Assembly (NCBI RefSeq): GCF_000981805.1
Contig: NZ_CP011132.1
Span: 3,658,001 to 3,722,000, forward strand
Source: Citrobacter amalonaticus Y19
GTDB taxonomy: Bacteria; Pseudomonadota; Gammaproteobacteria; Enterobacterales; Enterobacteriaceae
Direction of reading: 5' to 3'
DNA length: 64,000 bases
The translations under genes and the position numbers were made by a program. Numbering within the stretch: position 1 is the first letter of the stretch; each line of letters starts with the position of its first letter. Below are positions 51,690 to 61,552 of this stretch, piece by piece. The notes beneath the pieces are model-generated. The model saw nothing but the letters and a program-made list of their open reading frames with translations, did not search any database and was not told where the DNA came from.

Positions 51690-53708
51690 ATGAGCTATCC
51701 GTCGCTGTTCGCCCCGCTTGATCTCGGCTTTACTCAGCTTAAAAACCGCGTGCTGATGGGCTCGATGCACACCGGGCTGGAAGAGTATCCCGATGGGGCT
51801 GAACGCCTGGCGGCCTTCTACGCCGAACGCGCCCGGCATGGCGTCGCGCTGATTGTCACCGGCGGCATTGCCCCCGCGCAGTCGGGTGTGGGGATGGAGG
51901 GCGGCGCTACGCTCAATGATGCCCGGCAGGTGCCACATCACCGCATCATTACCGATGCTGTTCACAACGAAGGCGGGAAAATAGCGCTACAGATCCTGCA
52001 CACCGGGCGCTACAGCTATCAGCCGAAACTGGTGGCCCCGTCAGCGATTCAGGCCCCTATCAACCGATTTACCCCGCACGCCCTGAGCCACGAAGAAATT
52101 CTGCAACTGATTGAGGACTTCGCCCACTGTGCCCAACTGGCGCGGGAAGCGGGCTACGACGGCGTGGAGGTAATGGGTTCAGAAGGCTATTTGATTAACG
52201 AGTTTCTCGCCCTGCGCACCAACCAGCGCGACGATGAATGGGGCGGTGATTATGTCAGGCGTATGCGCTTTGCCGTTGACGTCGTGCGCGCCGTGCGTCA
52301 GCGAGTGGGGAACGACTTTATTATTATCTACCGCCTGTCGATGCTCGATCTGGTGGAAAATGGCGGCACCTTTGCAGAAACCGTGCAACTGGCACAGGCC
52401 ATCGAAGCCGCAGGCGCGACCCTTATCAACACCGGAATTGGCTGGCACGAAGCGCGCATTCCCACCATCGCCACGCCGGTGCCGCGCGGTGCCTTTAGTT
52501 GGGTCACCCGTAAACTGAAAGGCCACGTTTCGCTGCCGCTGGTCACCACTAACCGCATTAACGATCCGCAGGTTGCCGACGAGATTCTGGCGCGCGGTGA
52601 TGCCGACATGGTGTCGATGGCGCGCCCGTTCCTCGCGGATGCTGAACTGTTATCGAAAGCACAATCGGGGCGTGCCGATGAGATTAATACCTGCATCGGC
52701 TGTAATCAGGCGTGTCTGGATCAGATCTTCGTAGGTAAAGTGACCTCATGCCTGGTGAATCCCCGCGCCTGTCATGAAACCAAAATGCCCGTTGTTGCAG
52801 CTACTGCGCTTAAAAATCTGGCCGTCGTCGGTGCGGGTCCGGCGGGCCTTGCCTTTGCCATCAATGCGGCGGCACGTGGCCATCATGTCACCCTGTTTGA
52901 TACGCTGGGCGAGATCGGCGGACAGTTTACTATCGCCAGACAGATCCCCGGTAAAGAGGAGTTTTATGAAACGCTCCGCTATTACCGCCGGATGATCGAC
53001 GTCACTGGTGTGACCCTGAAACTGAATCATTATGCGGTGGCTGACGATCTGCTGGCATTCGATGAGGTGATCCTCGCCAGCGGGATCGAGCCGCGCAGGC
53101 CACCGATCGACGGCATCGATCATCCGAAAGTCTTAACCTATCTCGACGTGCTGCGTGACAAAGCCACTGTCGGTAACCGGGTGGCAATTGTGGGCTGCGG
53201 CGGGATTGGCTTTGATACCGCAATGTATCTGAGCCAGCCCGGTGAACCGACCAGCCAGAGCATTGCCGATTTCTGTGTGGAATGGGGTATCGACACCAGC
53301 CTGCAACAGGCCGGTGGATTGCGCCCGGAAGGCCCGCATCTGGCTCGCAGCCCACGCCAGATTACGATGCTTCAGCGTAAAGCCAGCAAACCCGGAGAGG
53401 GGCTGGGGAAAACCACCGGCTGGATCCATCGCACTACGCTGCTTTCACGCGGCGTGAAGATGATCCCGGCAGTCAGCTATCAGAAGATCGACGATGCTGG
53501 CCTGCACGTGTTGATCGGTGGCGATGCGCGAACGCTGGAGGTCGATAACATCATTATTTGTGCCGGTCAGGAGCCACGCCGTGAACTGGCCGAACCGCTG
53601 CAGGCGGCGGGAAAAACCGTGCACGTCATCGGCGGTTGTGATGTGGCGATGGAACTGGATGCTCGCCGGGCCATTGCCCAGGGCACCCGTCTGGCGCTGG
53701 GAATTTAA
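51690..53708 (+). CDS. fadH: 2,4-dienoyl-CoA reductase FadH
   Basis: This 672-residue enzyme equals E. coli FadH in length. The N-terminal old-yellow-enzyme barrel (FMN) occupies about residues 1-330, with GYDGVEVMGSEGYLI carrying the active-site Tyr. The 4Fe-4S cysteines follow (CIGCNQAC then a later Cys), with an FAD/NADPH domain beyond containing VVGAGPAGLAFA near 378 and VGCGGIG near 505. It reduces double bonds at even positions during unsaturated fatty-acid breakdown with NADPH. It reads toward rlmG across a REP element. Confidence 0.96.
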   Translation: MSYPSLFAPLDLGFTQLKNRVLMGSMHTGLEEYPDGAERLAAFYAERARHGVALIVTGGIAPAQSGVGMEGGATLNDARQVPHHRIITDAVHNEGGKIALQILHTGRYSYQPKLVAPSAIQAPINRFTPHALSHEEILQLIEDFAHCAQLAREAGYDGVEVMGSEGYLINEFLALRTNQRDDEWGGDYVRRMRFAVDVVRAVRQRVGNDFIIIYRLSMLDLVENGGTFAETVQLAQAIEAAGATLINTGIGWHEARIPTIATPVPRGAFSWVTRKLKGHVSLPLVTTNRINDPQVADEILARGDADMVSMARPFLADAELLSKAQSGRADEINTCIGCNQACLDQIFVGKVTSCLVNPRACHETKMPVVAATALKNLAVVGAGPAGLAFAINAAARGHHVTLFDTLGEIGGQFTIARQIPGKEEFYETLRYYRRMIDVTGVTLKLNHYAVADDLLAFDEVILASGIEPRRPPIDGIDHPKVLTYLDVLRDKATVGNRVAIVGCGGIGFDTAMYLSQPGEPTSQSIADFCVEWGIDTSLQQAGGLRPEGPHLARSPRQITMLQRKASKPGEGLGKTTGWIHRTTLLSRGVKMIPAVSYQKIDDAGLHVLIGGDARTLEVDNIIICAGQEPRRELAEPLQAAGKTVHVIGGCDVAMELDARRAIAQGTRLALGI

Positions 53709-53709
53709 T

Positions 53710-53790
53710 GTGCCTGATGGCGCTACGCTTATCAGGCCTACGCAAGAGTAAGATGTTGTAGGCCGGATAAGGCACAGCCGCCATCCGGCA
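53710..53790. repeat. REP/BIME palindromic repeat between fadH and rlmG
   Basis: Two inverted REP units: GCCTGATGGCGCTACGCTTA with AGGCCTAC, then GTAGGCCGGATAAGGC with GCCGCCATCCGGCA. This is the classic enterobacterial BIME found after convergent genes. It supports an Escherichia/Salmonella/Citrobacter background. Confidence 0.92.
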
Positions 53791-53795
53791 ATACG

Positions 53796-54932
53796 TTAGC
53801 GACGGCGGCCGACTTTCACCGCTTTGAGCACCACAAACTTATTGTTGGTCGCGACGGTGGCGCAGTTGCCGAAGATCTTCTTCAGCTTGTGGAAGTAGTC
53901 GAGATGACGGTTGGCGACGATATACAGCTCGCCGTTGATCTTCAGGCAGCGACGGGCATGGTGGAACATTTCCCAGGCAATATTATCCGTCAGCGCATGC
54001 TTCTGATGGAACGGCGGGTTGCACAGTACGGCAGTAAAGCGGAAAGGCTCAACCCCGGACAGCGCGTTGTTAATCATAAACTCGCAGCGATCGATGGCCT
54101 CAGGGAGGTTGGTTTCCACATTCAGGCGGCTGGACGCGACCGCCATCGGAGATTCATCGACAAAAACCACGTTAGCCTGTGGATTTTTTTCCAGCAGCGT
54201 CAGGCCAATGACGCCGTTGCCACAGCCGAGATCGACAATCTCCCCTTCCAGGTTCTCTGGCAGGTTTTGCATAAAGAAGCGCGCGCCAATATCCAGCCCG
54301 GTGCGGGAGAAGACGTTGGCATGGTTGTGGACGGTCCAGTCGGTGCCTTCCAGTTTCCAGCTCAGCGTCTCCGGCGCATCGGCCAGAGCCGGTTCGCTGA
54401 AGGTACAGTTGATGAGACGCGCCTTTTTCCACGCCAGCGTGGTGGTCGTTGGACCCAGCACTTTCTCAAACAGCTCCAGCGTGGAGTTATGGATGTCACG
54501 CGCCTTCGCGCCAGCAATGATCCGGGTTTGCGGGGTCACCACTTTTCGCAGCGCACGCAGCTGTTGTTCGAGCAGCGCCAGCGTTTTTGGCACTTTGATG
54601 AGTACCACACCCGGCGCCTGCGGATACTCCGCCGTGCTGTCGAGAAACTTGACGCTGGATTCCGCGATATCGTTATGACGCAAGTTTTCCCGCGTTGCCA
54701 GTTCGCTTAAATAAGAGTCACCAATGCTGTACGGAGACTGCTCAGCCAGCGCACAGCTCAGCGCACCGAAGGTATCATTCAGGATCAGCACCGGGCCGCG
54801 AATCTCCGTATCGTCCAACTGTTGCAGCAGATACTCATCCGCCGCTTCCCACGCCAACAGTGGGTTAACGTCGTCCGTTTCCGGGAAACGTTTTAGTGTC
54901 AGTGAACGGAAACCGTTGTCTGTGTGGCTCAT
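53796..54932 (-). CDS. rlmG: 23S rRNA (guanine1835-N2)-methyltransferase RlmG
   Basis: This 378-residue enzyme equals its E. coli relative in length. The C-terminal SAM-dependent domain has VDLGCGNGVIGL near residue 235 and NPPFHQ near 304, the N2-guanine methyltransferase signature. It modifies G1835 of 23S rRNA. I start it at MSHTDNGF, with GAGGGCC upstream; a longer open frame reaching 55208 overlaps ygjP and is not supported. Confidence 0.95.
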   Translation of the reverse strand: MSHTDNGFRSLTLKRFPETDDVNPLLAWEAADEYLLQQLDDTEIRGPVLILNDTFGALSCALAEQSPYSIGDSYLSELATRENLRHNDIAESSVKFLDSTAEYPQAPGVVLIKVPKTLALLEQQLRALRKVVTPQTRIIAGAKARDIHNSTLELFEKVLGPTTTTLAWKKARLINCTFSEPALADAPETLSWKLEGTDWTVHNHANVFSRTGLDIGARFFMQNLPENLEGEIVDLGCGNGVIGLTLLEKNPQANVVFVDESPMAVASSRLNVETNLPEAIDRCEFMINNALSGVEPFRFTAVLCNPPFHQKHALTDNIAWEMFHHARRCLKINGELYIVANRHLDYFHKLKKIFGNCATVATNNKFVVLKAVKVGRRR

Positions 54933-55018
54933 CGGCCCTCCTGAATGGTAAAATTTCGGCGTATCCCTTAAAAGGGTGCGTGAGTATACAACAATTTTGT
55001 TAATTGGCGTGGACTGAG

Positions 55019-55522
55019 ATGAACGAACTGAACTACCTCCAGGGCTACCCGGAGAACCTGCTTTCACAGGTGCGCACGCTGATTGCCGAGCAGCGGCTGG
55101 GCGCGGTGCTGGAAAAGCGCTATCCGGGAACGCATGATTTCGCGACGGATAAAGCGCTCTGGCAATACACCCAGGATCTGAAAAGTCAGTTTCTGCGTAA
55201 TGCCCCACCGATCAACAAAGTGATGTATGACAATAAAATCCATGTACTGAAAAATGCGCTCGGTCTGCATACGGCTGTCTCTCGCGTGCAGGGCGGCAAG
55301 CTGAAAGCGAAAGCCGAGATCCGCGTCGCCACCGTGTTTCGCAACGCGCCGGAACCCTTTTTACGGATGATCGTCGTACACGAACTGGCCCATCTGAAGG
55401 AAAAAGAGCACAACAAAGCGTTTTATCAGCTTTGCTGCCACATGGAACCGCACTATCACCAACTGGAATTTGATACGCGCCTGTGGTTGACGCAGTTGTC
55501 GTTAAAGGAAACTGCGCAGTAG
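55019..55522 (+). CDS. ygjP: YgjP, metallopeptidase-like protein
   Basis: This 167-residue protein has the zincin motif HELAHLKEKEH near residue 124 and belongs to the YgjP/DUF45 group. Proteolysis has not been well shown. The start at MNELNYL matches the E. coli N-terminus, five codons inside a slightly longer frame. It reads divergently from rlmG. ygjQ, its K-12 neighbour, is missing and ygjR follows directly. Confidence 0.93.
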   Translation: MNELNYLQGYPENLLSQVRTLIAEQRLGAVLEKRYPGTHDFATDKALWQYTQDLKSQFLRNAPPINKVMYDNKIHVLKNALGLHTAVSRVQGGKLKAKAEIRVATVFRNAPEPFLRMIVVHELAHLKEKEHNKAFYQLCCHMEPHYHQLEFDTRLWLTQLSLKETAQ

Positions 55523-55591
55523 CGCACTGGCTTTGTCATAAAGGCGTGCTAAATTGACGAAAGAATCCCTTTATGGAGCCTGAAGGCATTT

Positions 55592-56590
55592 ATGATACGT
55601 TTCGCAGTGATTGGCACAAACTGGATCACCCGTCAGTTTGTGGATGCCGCCCATGAGACCGGCAGATATAAGTTAACCGCAGTTTATTCCCGCAGCCTCG
55701 AACAGGCGCAAACCTTCGCCAATGATTACCTCGTCGAGCATCTGTTTACCTCGCTTGACGCCATGGCGCAAAGCGATGCGATTGACGCGGTGTACATTGC
55801 CAGCCCGAACTCGCTGCACTTTCCCCAGACCCAACTGTTTCTGAGTCATAAAAAGCATGTGATCTGCGAGAAACCGCTGGCGTCGAATCTGGCCGAAGTA
55901 GAAGCTGCCATCGCCTGTGCGCGGGAAAACCAGGTGGTGCTGTATGAAGCCTTTAAAACCGCCAGTCTGCCTAACTTTCTGCTGCTGCAACAGTCGCTGC
56001 CGAAAGTCGGTAAGGTGCGCAAAGCGTTCCTTAATTACTGCCAGTACTCTTCGCGCTATCAGCGCTATCTCGACGGCGAAAACCCGAACACCTTTAACCC
56101 GGCCTTCTCCAACGGTTCGATCATGGATATCGGTTTCTACTGCCTGGCCTCCGCCGTGGCGCTGTGGGGAGAACCGCATAGCGTACAAGCCTCCGCCAGC
56201 CTGCTGGAGAGCGGCGTCGATGCCCATGGCGTGGTGATGATGGACTACGGTGATTTCAGCGTCACCCTCCAGCATTCCAAAGTGAGCGACTCCGTTATCG
56301 ACAGCGAAATCCAGGGCGAAGCCGGATCGCTGGTGATCGAAAAAATCTCCGAATGCCAGAAGGTCTGCTTTGTTCCACGCGGCGGAAAAACCCAGGACCT
56401 TACCCAACCACAGCACATCAATACTATGCTGTATGAGGCACAGGCGTTTGCAGAACTGGTGGACGCCAATGAAGTGAATCATCCTGGATTGTCGAACAGT
56501 CGCATCACGGCAAAATTGCTGACCGAGATCCGTCGCCAGACCGGCGTCATCTTCTCGGCAGACGACGTCAGCCGTGCCGCCACTGCGTAA
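55592..56590 (+). CDS. ygjR: YgjR, Gfo/Idh/MocA-family oxidoreductase
   Basis: This 332-residue protein has an N-terminal Rossmann fold (FAVIGTNWIT), the EKP motif (VICEKPLAS near residue 93) and a C-terminal Gfo/Idh domain (SIMDIGFYCL). The substrate is not known. E. coli YgjR is close in length and sequence. The pH/manganese-responsive alx leader follows. Confidence 0.93.
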   Translation: MIRFAVIGTNWITRQFVDAAHETGRYKLTAVYSRSLEQAQTFANDYLVEHLFTSLDAMAQSDAIDAVYIASPNSLHFPQTQLFLSHKKHVICEKPLASNLAEVEAAIACARENQVVLYEAFKTASLPNFLLLQQSLPKVGKVRKAFLNYCQYSSRYQRYLDGENPNTFNPAFSNGSIMDIGFYCLASAVALWGEPHSVQASASLLESGVDAHGVVMMDYGDFSVTLQHSKVSDSVIDSEIQGEAGSLVIEKISECQKVCFVPRGGKTQDLTQPQHINTMLYEAQAFAELVDANEVNHPGLSNSRITAKLLTEIRRQTGVIFSADDVSRAATA

Positions 56591-56644
56591 AACATTGTAA
56601 AACAGATGTTACAGGCCATTGACGGAATGCGTGGCCTGTCATAT

Positions 56645-56859
56645 TTTGTTACCTGCAAAGGGGAGTAACTTCATTGTCGGTCGATCGTCATTACGATGTG
56701 TGAGAAACCACATCCGGTCACCGGGCAACGTAAAAGGAATGCGTTAACGCATTCTTTTTTGTTGTAAGTGAGACCTTGCCGGAAGGCGAGGTCTATGCAT
56801 AAAAAAGCAGCGGCTGGCGTCTTCTGACGTTGGCCTTTTTTTATGCGTAAGGAATGTTT
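56645..56859 (+). promoter_or_regulatory. yybP-ykoY manganese riboswitch (alx leader, PRE)
   Basis: The leader before alx contains the conserved AAAGGGGAGTAACTT segment at about 56657 and a run of stems ending in a hairpin near the start codon (GGCTGGCGTC...GACGTTGGCC followed by T). In E. coli this element, first known as the pH-responsive element PRE, belongs to the yybP-ykoY class. It senses Mn2+ and alkaline pH to raise alx expression. It fills the whole gap from ygjR to alx. Confidence 0.85.
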
Positions 56860-57825
56860 ATGAATACTGTCGGCACACCGTTGTTATGGGGCGGATTCGC
56901 TGTTGTTGTGGTGATTATGCTGGCTATCGACCTCTTTTTGCAGGGGCGTCGTGGCGTACATACGATGACCATGAAGCAAGCGGCCGCCTGGTCCCTGGTC
57001 TGGGTCACGCTCTCGTTACTGTTTAACGCTGCGTTCTGGTGGTATCTGGTACAAACCGAAGGCCGCGCCGTCGCCGATCCGCAGGCGCTGGCGTTCCTCA
57101 CCGGTTATCTGATTGAAAAATCCCTCGCCGTCGATAACGTCTTTGTCTGGCTGATGCTGTTCAGCTACTTCTCGGTACCGCCTGCATTGCAGCGTCGGGT
57201 ACTGGTGTACGGCGTGTTGGGCGCAATCATCCTGCGTACGGTAATGATTTTTGCCGGCACCTGGCTTATCACCCAGTTCGACTGGATCCTGTACCTGTTT
57301 GGCGCATTCCTCCTGTTTACCGGGGTGAAAATGGCGCTGGCGAAAGAGGACGATTCAGGAATCGGCGACAGGCCGCTGGTGCGCTGGCTGCGCGGACATC
57401 TGCGGATGACCGAAACCATCGAAAACGAACATTTCTTCGTGCGTAAAAAGGGTCTGCTGTATGCCACGCCACTGCTGCTGGTGTTGATTCTGGTGGAACT
57501 GAGCGACGTTATTTTTGCGGTCGACAGTATTCCCGCCATCTTTGCTGTCACCACCGACCCGTTCATCGTGTTGACCTCAAACCTGTTCGCGATCCTCGGT
57601 CTGCGTGCGATGTACTTCCTGCTGTCAGGGGTTGCTGAGCGATTCTCCATGCTGAAATACGGTCTGGCGGTGATCCTGGTGTTTATCGGCATTAAGATGC
57701 TGATTGTCGACTTCTACCATATCCCGATTGCGATCTCGCTCGGCGTGGTGTTTGGCATCCTGGTCGTGACGTTACTGATCAATGCCTGGGTCAACTATCA
57801 GCATGATAAGAAACAGCAGGCGTAA
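56860..57825 (+). CDS. alx: Alx, TerC-family membrane protein
   Basis: This 321-residue inner-membrane protein equals E. coli Alx in length. It has about nine hydrophobic segments and the TerC acidic membrane motifs (AVDNVFVW near residue 90, ELSDVIFAVDSIPA near 210). It is linked to manganese handling at high pH. The start at MNTVGTPLLWG matches the family, two codons inside a longer frame. The riboswitch upstream explains its control. Confidence 0.95.
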   Translation: MNTVGTPLLWGGFAVVVVIMLAIDLFLQGRRGVHTMTMKQAAAWSLVWVTLSLLFNAAFWWYLVQTEGRAVADPQALAFLTGYLIEKSLAVDNVFVWLMLFSYFSVPPALQRRVLVYGVLGAIILRTVMIFAGTWLITQFDWILYLFGAFLLFTGVKMALAKEDDSGIGDRPLVRWLRGHLRMTETIENEHFFVRKKGLLYATPLLLVLILVELSDVIFAVDSIPAIFAVTTDPFIVLTSNLFAILGLRAMYFLLSGVAERFSMLKYGLAVILVFIGIKMLIVDFYHIPIAISLGVVFGILVVTLLINAWVNYQHDKKQQA

Positions 57826-58077
57826 TTCTGTCGAGCCGGGCGGCGCTAGCGCGTCCCCGGCCAATAGACAATCCGCTGTCTACATTTTGTAGAACATGTC
57901 ACATCATTGTTAATGTTAAGTTATAAAATATGATCACAGCATAAAATCCAGCATATTTCGCTTCCCGAAGCTTTATCTTTCCTTATACTCAACCAGGCAA
58001 ACACTTTGTTACATCCAGAAAGAGACGTCCATAGAACGTCCAAAGGATGAGCAACAACACAATGAAAGGATGAAGAA
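57826..58077 (+). promoter_or_regulatory. alx-sstT intergenic region with GcvB target site
   Basis: A GC-rich hairpin (GCCGGGCGGCGCTAGCGCG region) follows alx. Downstream is an AT-rich promoter-like segment. The leader just before the sstT ATG has ACAACACAATGAAAGG, a CA-rich stretch of the kind paired by the GcvB small RNA. GcvB is known to repress sstT in E. coli. Confidence 0.6.
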
Positions 58078-59322
58078 ATGACTACGCAACGTTCCGCGGG
58101 GCTGCTGCAGCGTTTGGCTCAAGGAAGCCTGGTAAAACAAATTTTGGTGGGTCTCGTACTGGGGATCTTACTGGCATGGATTTCAAAACCGGCAGCGGTT
58201 GCCGTGGGTTTGCTCGGCACACTGTTCGTCGGCGCGTTAAAAGCCGTTGCCCCAGTGTTGGTGCTGATGCTGGTGATGGCGTCAATCGCTAACCATCAGC
58301 ACGGGCAAAAAACCAGTATTCGCCCGATTCTGTTTCTCTATCTGTTGGGGACGTTTTCTGCCGCGCTTGCCGCGGTGGTTTTCAGTTTTGCCTTCCCTTC
58401 AACGCTGCATCTGACCACCAGCGCAAATGATATTGTGCCGCCGTCGGGCATCGTGGAAGTCCTGCGCGGTCTACTGATGAGCATGGTCTCCAACCCCATT
58501 GATGCACTGCTGAATGCCAACTATATCGGCATTCTGGTGTGGGCGGTCGGCCTCGGTTTTGCTCTGCGTCACGGCAACGACACCACCAAAAATCTGGTCA
58601 ATGACATGTCGAACGCTGTCACTTTTATGGTGAAACTGGTGATCCGTTTTGCCCCGATCGGTATTTTTGGTCTGGTCTCTTCCACGCTGGCGACCACCGG
58701 TTTCGAGACACTGTGGGGCTATGCGCAACTGTTGGTCGTGCTGGTCGGCTGTATGGCGCTGGTCGCGCTGGTCATCAACCCGCTGCTGGTGTTCTGGAAA
58801 ATTCGTCGCAACCCGTATCCGCTGGTCTTTGCCTGCCTGCGTGAAAGCGGCGTCTACGCCTTCTTCACCCGCAGTTCTGCGGCGAATATTCCGGTGAATA
58901 TGGCGCTGTGTGAAAAGCTGAATCTGGATCGCGATACTTATTCCGTATCTATCCCGCTGGGCGCAACCATCAATATGGCGGGCGCGGCGATCACCATTAC
59001 GGTGTTAACGCTGGCTGCGGTGAATACGTTGGGGATCCCGGTGGATCTGCCCACCGCGCTGCTGCTGAGCGTCGTCGCCTCTCTGTGTGCCTGTGGCGCA
59101 TCGGGCGTCGCGGGCGGCTCACTGCTGCTGATACCGCTGGCATGTAATATGTTTGGTATCCCTAACGATATCGCCATGCAGGTGGTTGCCGTTGGCTTTA
59201 TCATCGGCGTGTTGCAGGATTCCTGTGAAACCGCGCTGAACTCGTCAACTGACGTCCTGTTTACCGCTGCGGCCTGCCAGGCTGAAGACGAACGTCTGGC
59301 GAATAATCCTCTGCGCAGCTAA
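58078..59322 (+). CDS. sstT: Serine/threonine:Na+ symporter SstT
   Basis: This 414-residue inner-membrane transporter of the DAACS (glutamate transporter-like) family has about eight to nine membrane segments plus re-entrant loops. It has FTRSSAANIPVN near residue 262 and SLGAT-like motif IPLGATINMAGAA near 295. It imports serine and threonine with sodium. Length equals the E. coli protein. Confidence 0.96.
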   Translation: MTTQRSAGLLQRLAQGSLVKQILVGLVLGILLAWISKPAAVAVGLLGTLFVGALKAVAPVLVLMLVMASIANHQHGQKTSIRPILFLYLLGTFSAALAAVVFSFAFPSTLHLTTSANDIVPPSGIVEVLRGLLMSMVSNPIDALLNANYIGILVWAVGLGFALRHGNDTTKNLVNDMSNAVTFMVKLVIRFAPIGIFGLVSSTLATTGFETLWGYAQLLVVLVGCMALVALVINPLLVFWKIRRNPYPLVFACLRESGVYAFFTRSSAANIPVNMALCEKLNLDRDTYSVSIPLGATINMAGAAITITVLTLAAVNTLGIPVDLPTALLLSVVASLCACGASGVAGGSLLLIPLACNMFGIPNDIAMQVVAVGFIIGVLQDSCETALNSSTDVLFTAAACQAEDERLANNPLRS

Positions 59323-59338
59323 GCGCCTGCCCCTTCCG

Positions 59339-59893
59339 TCATCTGGCGGAAGGGGTCTCTTCCTGCACGCTTTTCTCAATTTTGAACGGATCAATTCCCC
59401 GGCGTTTCATGCGCCAGAAGCGGATAATGTTCAGCCCGTTCATCACCAGAAAACTGCCTTCAATCAGCGTACCGCCAATCGATCCCAGCCAGAAGTTATG
59501 CACCACCCAGCAGGCTGTCGCACACCACATCACACAGCGCACCGTTAATCCCTTACAGCGGAACAGCGCCCAGGTACTGGCGAGCGTACCGATGATGGGC
59601 AGAATTTCCATCGCGTGCTGTAGCTTCGCCAGCCCAAGCACCAGTGTGAGGATAATGAACAGCGCCATTACCCACAGTTTACGGGTGCGCATGGAAACCA
59701 GGGTGCGCACGGTATTGAGTTCCGCGCTCATCCCGGCGGGCCAGGCGCCCATCAGAAAGAAGTGTACGCCTATCGTGGCGCTATAAACGGCAAGCTGGAG
59801 TCGGAAACGGCGCTCATCGCGGTTGAAAAACGTGGTAATGCCAATCAGAAACGCGAGTACACCTACGCCCTGAGCCAGCCAATACGCGGTCAT
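59339..59893 (-). CDS. ygjV: YgjV inner-membrane protein
   Basis: This 184-residue protein has about six short hydrophobic segments. It belongs to the YgjV/YgjV-imp family of unknown function. E. coli YgjV is 183 residues and has the same start (MTAYWLAQGVGVLAFLIG). It reads convergent to sstT and tandem after uxaA. Confidence 0.93.
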   Translation of the reverse strand: MTAYWLAQGVGVLAFLIGITTFFNRDERRFRLQLAVYSATIGVHFFLMGAWPAGMSAELNTVRTLVSMRTRKLWVMALFIILTLVLGLAKLQHAMEILPIIGTLASTWALFRCKGLTVRCVMWCATACWVVHNFWLGSIGGTLIEGSFLVMNGLNIIRFWRMKRRGIDPFKIEKSVQEETPSAR

Positions 59894-59927
59894 GGGGGGT
59901 CCTTGTCAGGAAATACAAAAACAAACG

Positions 59928-59960
59928 ACGCTTCATCATATGAAACGTCGTTTTTAAAAT
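59928..59960. terminator. Bidirectional hairpin between uxaA and ygjV
   Basis: ACGACG with TTCAT and its partner ATGAA with CGTCGT form a stem flanked by A and T runs on both sides. It can end uxaCA transcription on the minus strand. Confidence 0.65.
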
Positions 59961-60050
59961 CCAGACTCTCGTGATTACCCGAAAGATCCCGCGCCACAGC
60001 AAGGTGCCCGGTTCAGTCATCCCTGCTGCGGTGCGTAAGATAATGGGTAA

Positions 60051-61538
60051 TTACAATGTTACGCCGCTTTTGAAGATAGCCAGTTCGCGGAAATCATTGC
60101 GTTCGTTGCAGGTCTGCTTGCCGTTAGCAAAATCGACAATGGTATCCACGAACTCATTCAGCAGTTGTGGCATCGCTTTGCCGTGGATCAGTTGGCCTGC
60201 ATCAAAGTCGATCCAGTGCTTTTTCTTCGCGGCCAGTTCGCTGTTAGTGGCGATTTTCACCGTCGGCACAAACCCGCCGTAAGGAGTACCGCGACCGGTG
60301 CTGAATAACACCATATGACAACCGGCACCCGCCAGCGCACTGGTAGCAACCGCATCATTACCCGGCGCACTCAGCAGATTCAGTCCGTGAGTTTTCAGAC
60401 GCTCGCCGTAGCGCAGTACGTCAACCACCTGACTGGAGCCCGCTTTCTGCGTGCAGCCCAGCGACTTATCTTCCAGCGTGGTGATCCCACCGGCTTTGTT
60501 ACCCGGCGAGGGGTTCTCGTAAATCGGCTGGTTGTGGGCAATAAAGTACTGCTTGAAGTCATTGACCATGGTAACCAGTTTGCCGAACGTCTCTTCGTCG
60601 CGGCAGTGACTCATCAGCAATTGCTCCGCACCGAACATCTCCGGCACTTCGGTCAGAACGGTGGTCCCGCCGTTGGCAATCATATAGTCAGAGAAGCGGC
60701 CAAGCATCGGGTTGGCGGTGATCCCGGAAAGGCCGTCAGAACCACCACACTCCAGACCAAACTTCAGCTCGCTCAGTTTCCCCGGCTCGCGCTTGTCGTG
60801 ACGCATCACATCGTAAAGCTGATGGAGATGCTCAAGCCCGGCCTCCACTTCATCGTCCTGATGCTGACAAATCATAAAATGCACACGTTCAGGATCGAAC
60901 TCGCCCAGCGTTTCGCGGAAGGCATCCACCTGGTTATTTTCGCACCCCAGGCCAATCACCAGCACCGCACCCGCATTCGGATGACGTACCATGTTTTGCA
61001 GCATGGTACGGGTATTGATGTGATCGTCGCCAAGCTGTGAGCAGCCGTAGGTGTGGCTGAACAGGAAGACACCGTCGGTGCCCTCGGCATCATGAGTCTC
61101 TTTCAGGAAACGGTTCTGGATCTGGCGCGCAATTCCGTTGACGCAGCCAACGGTTGGCAGGATCCAGAGTTCGTTTCGTACCCCGACGTCCCCGTTAGCA
61201 CGACGATAAATCTGCACGTCGCGATCAGCAGGTTGGGCAGGAAGATCCTGAAAATCAGGTTGATAGCTATACTCATCCAAATCGCTGAGATTGGTGCGAG
61301 TATTGTGGGCGTGAATATGTTCACCCGCCGCAATGTCCGCCAGCGCATGGCCGATAGGCTGGCCATACTTGATCACGTACGCCCCTTTCCTGATGTCACC
61401 CAAGGCAAATTTATGTCCGCGAGCGACATCCTGGCGAAGCGTTACGCTGTGGTTGTCCACCGTGATTTCCGTTCCCTGCGCCAAATCAGCCAGCGCGACC
61501 GCAACGTTATCCTGCTCATGGATTTTGATGTATTGCAT
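60051..61538 (-). CDS. uxaA: Altronate dehydratase UxaA
   Basis: This 495-residue enzyme equals the E. coli protein in length. The N-terminal SAF domain (about residues 1-80) is followed by the altronate-dehydratase catalytic region with GCVNGIARQI near 130, HTYGCSQLG near 162 and GLECGGSDG near 267. It turns D-altronate into 2-keto-3-deoxygluconate in galacturonate breakdown. It follows uxaC by 14 bases in one operon. Confidence 0.95.
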   Translation of the reverse strand: MQYIKIHEQDNVAVALADLAQGTEITVDNHSVTLRQDVARGHKFALGDIRKGAYVIKYGQPIGHALADIAAGEHIHAHNTRTNLSDLDEYSYQPDFQDLPAQPADRDVQIYRRANGDVGVRNELWILPTVGCVNGIARQIQNRFLKETHDAEGTDGVFLFSHTYGCSQLGDDHINTRTMLQNMVRHPNAGAVLVIGLGCENNQVDAFRETLGEFDPERVHFMICQHQDDEVEAGLEHLHQLYDVMRHDKREPGKLSELKFGLECGGSDGLSGITANPMLGRFSDYMIANGGTTVLTEVPEMFGAEQLLMSHCRDEETFGKLVTMVNDFKQYFIAHNQPIYENPSPGNKAGGITTLEDKSLGCTQKAGSSQVVDVLRYGERLKTHGLNLLSAPGNDAVATSALAGAGCHMVLFSTGRGTPYGGFVPTVKIATNSELAAKKKHWIDFDAGQLIHGKAMPQLLNEFVDTIVDFANGKQTCNERNDFRELAIFKSGVTL

Positions 61539-61552
61539 ATCAACCCCGGGCC

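Noticed and set aside
53889..54710. Long plus-strand frame opposite rlmG
   Set aside because: It is a shadow of the conserved rlmG gene, with no ribosome site or recognisable protein.
54933..55208. N-terminal extension of rlmG to 55208
   Set aside because: It would overlap the start of ygjP and adds sequence not present in the family; the MSHTDNGF start has a good ribosome site and gives the normal length.
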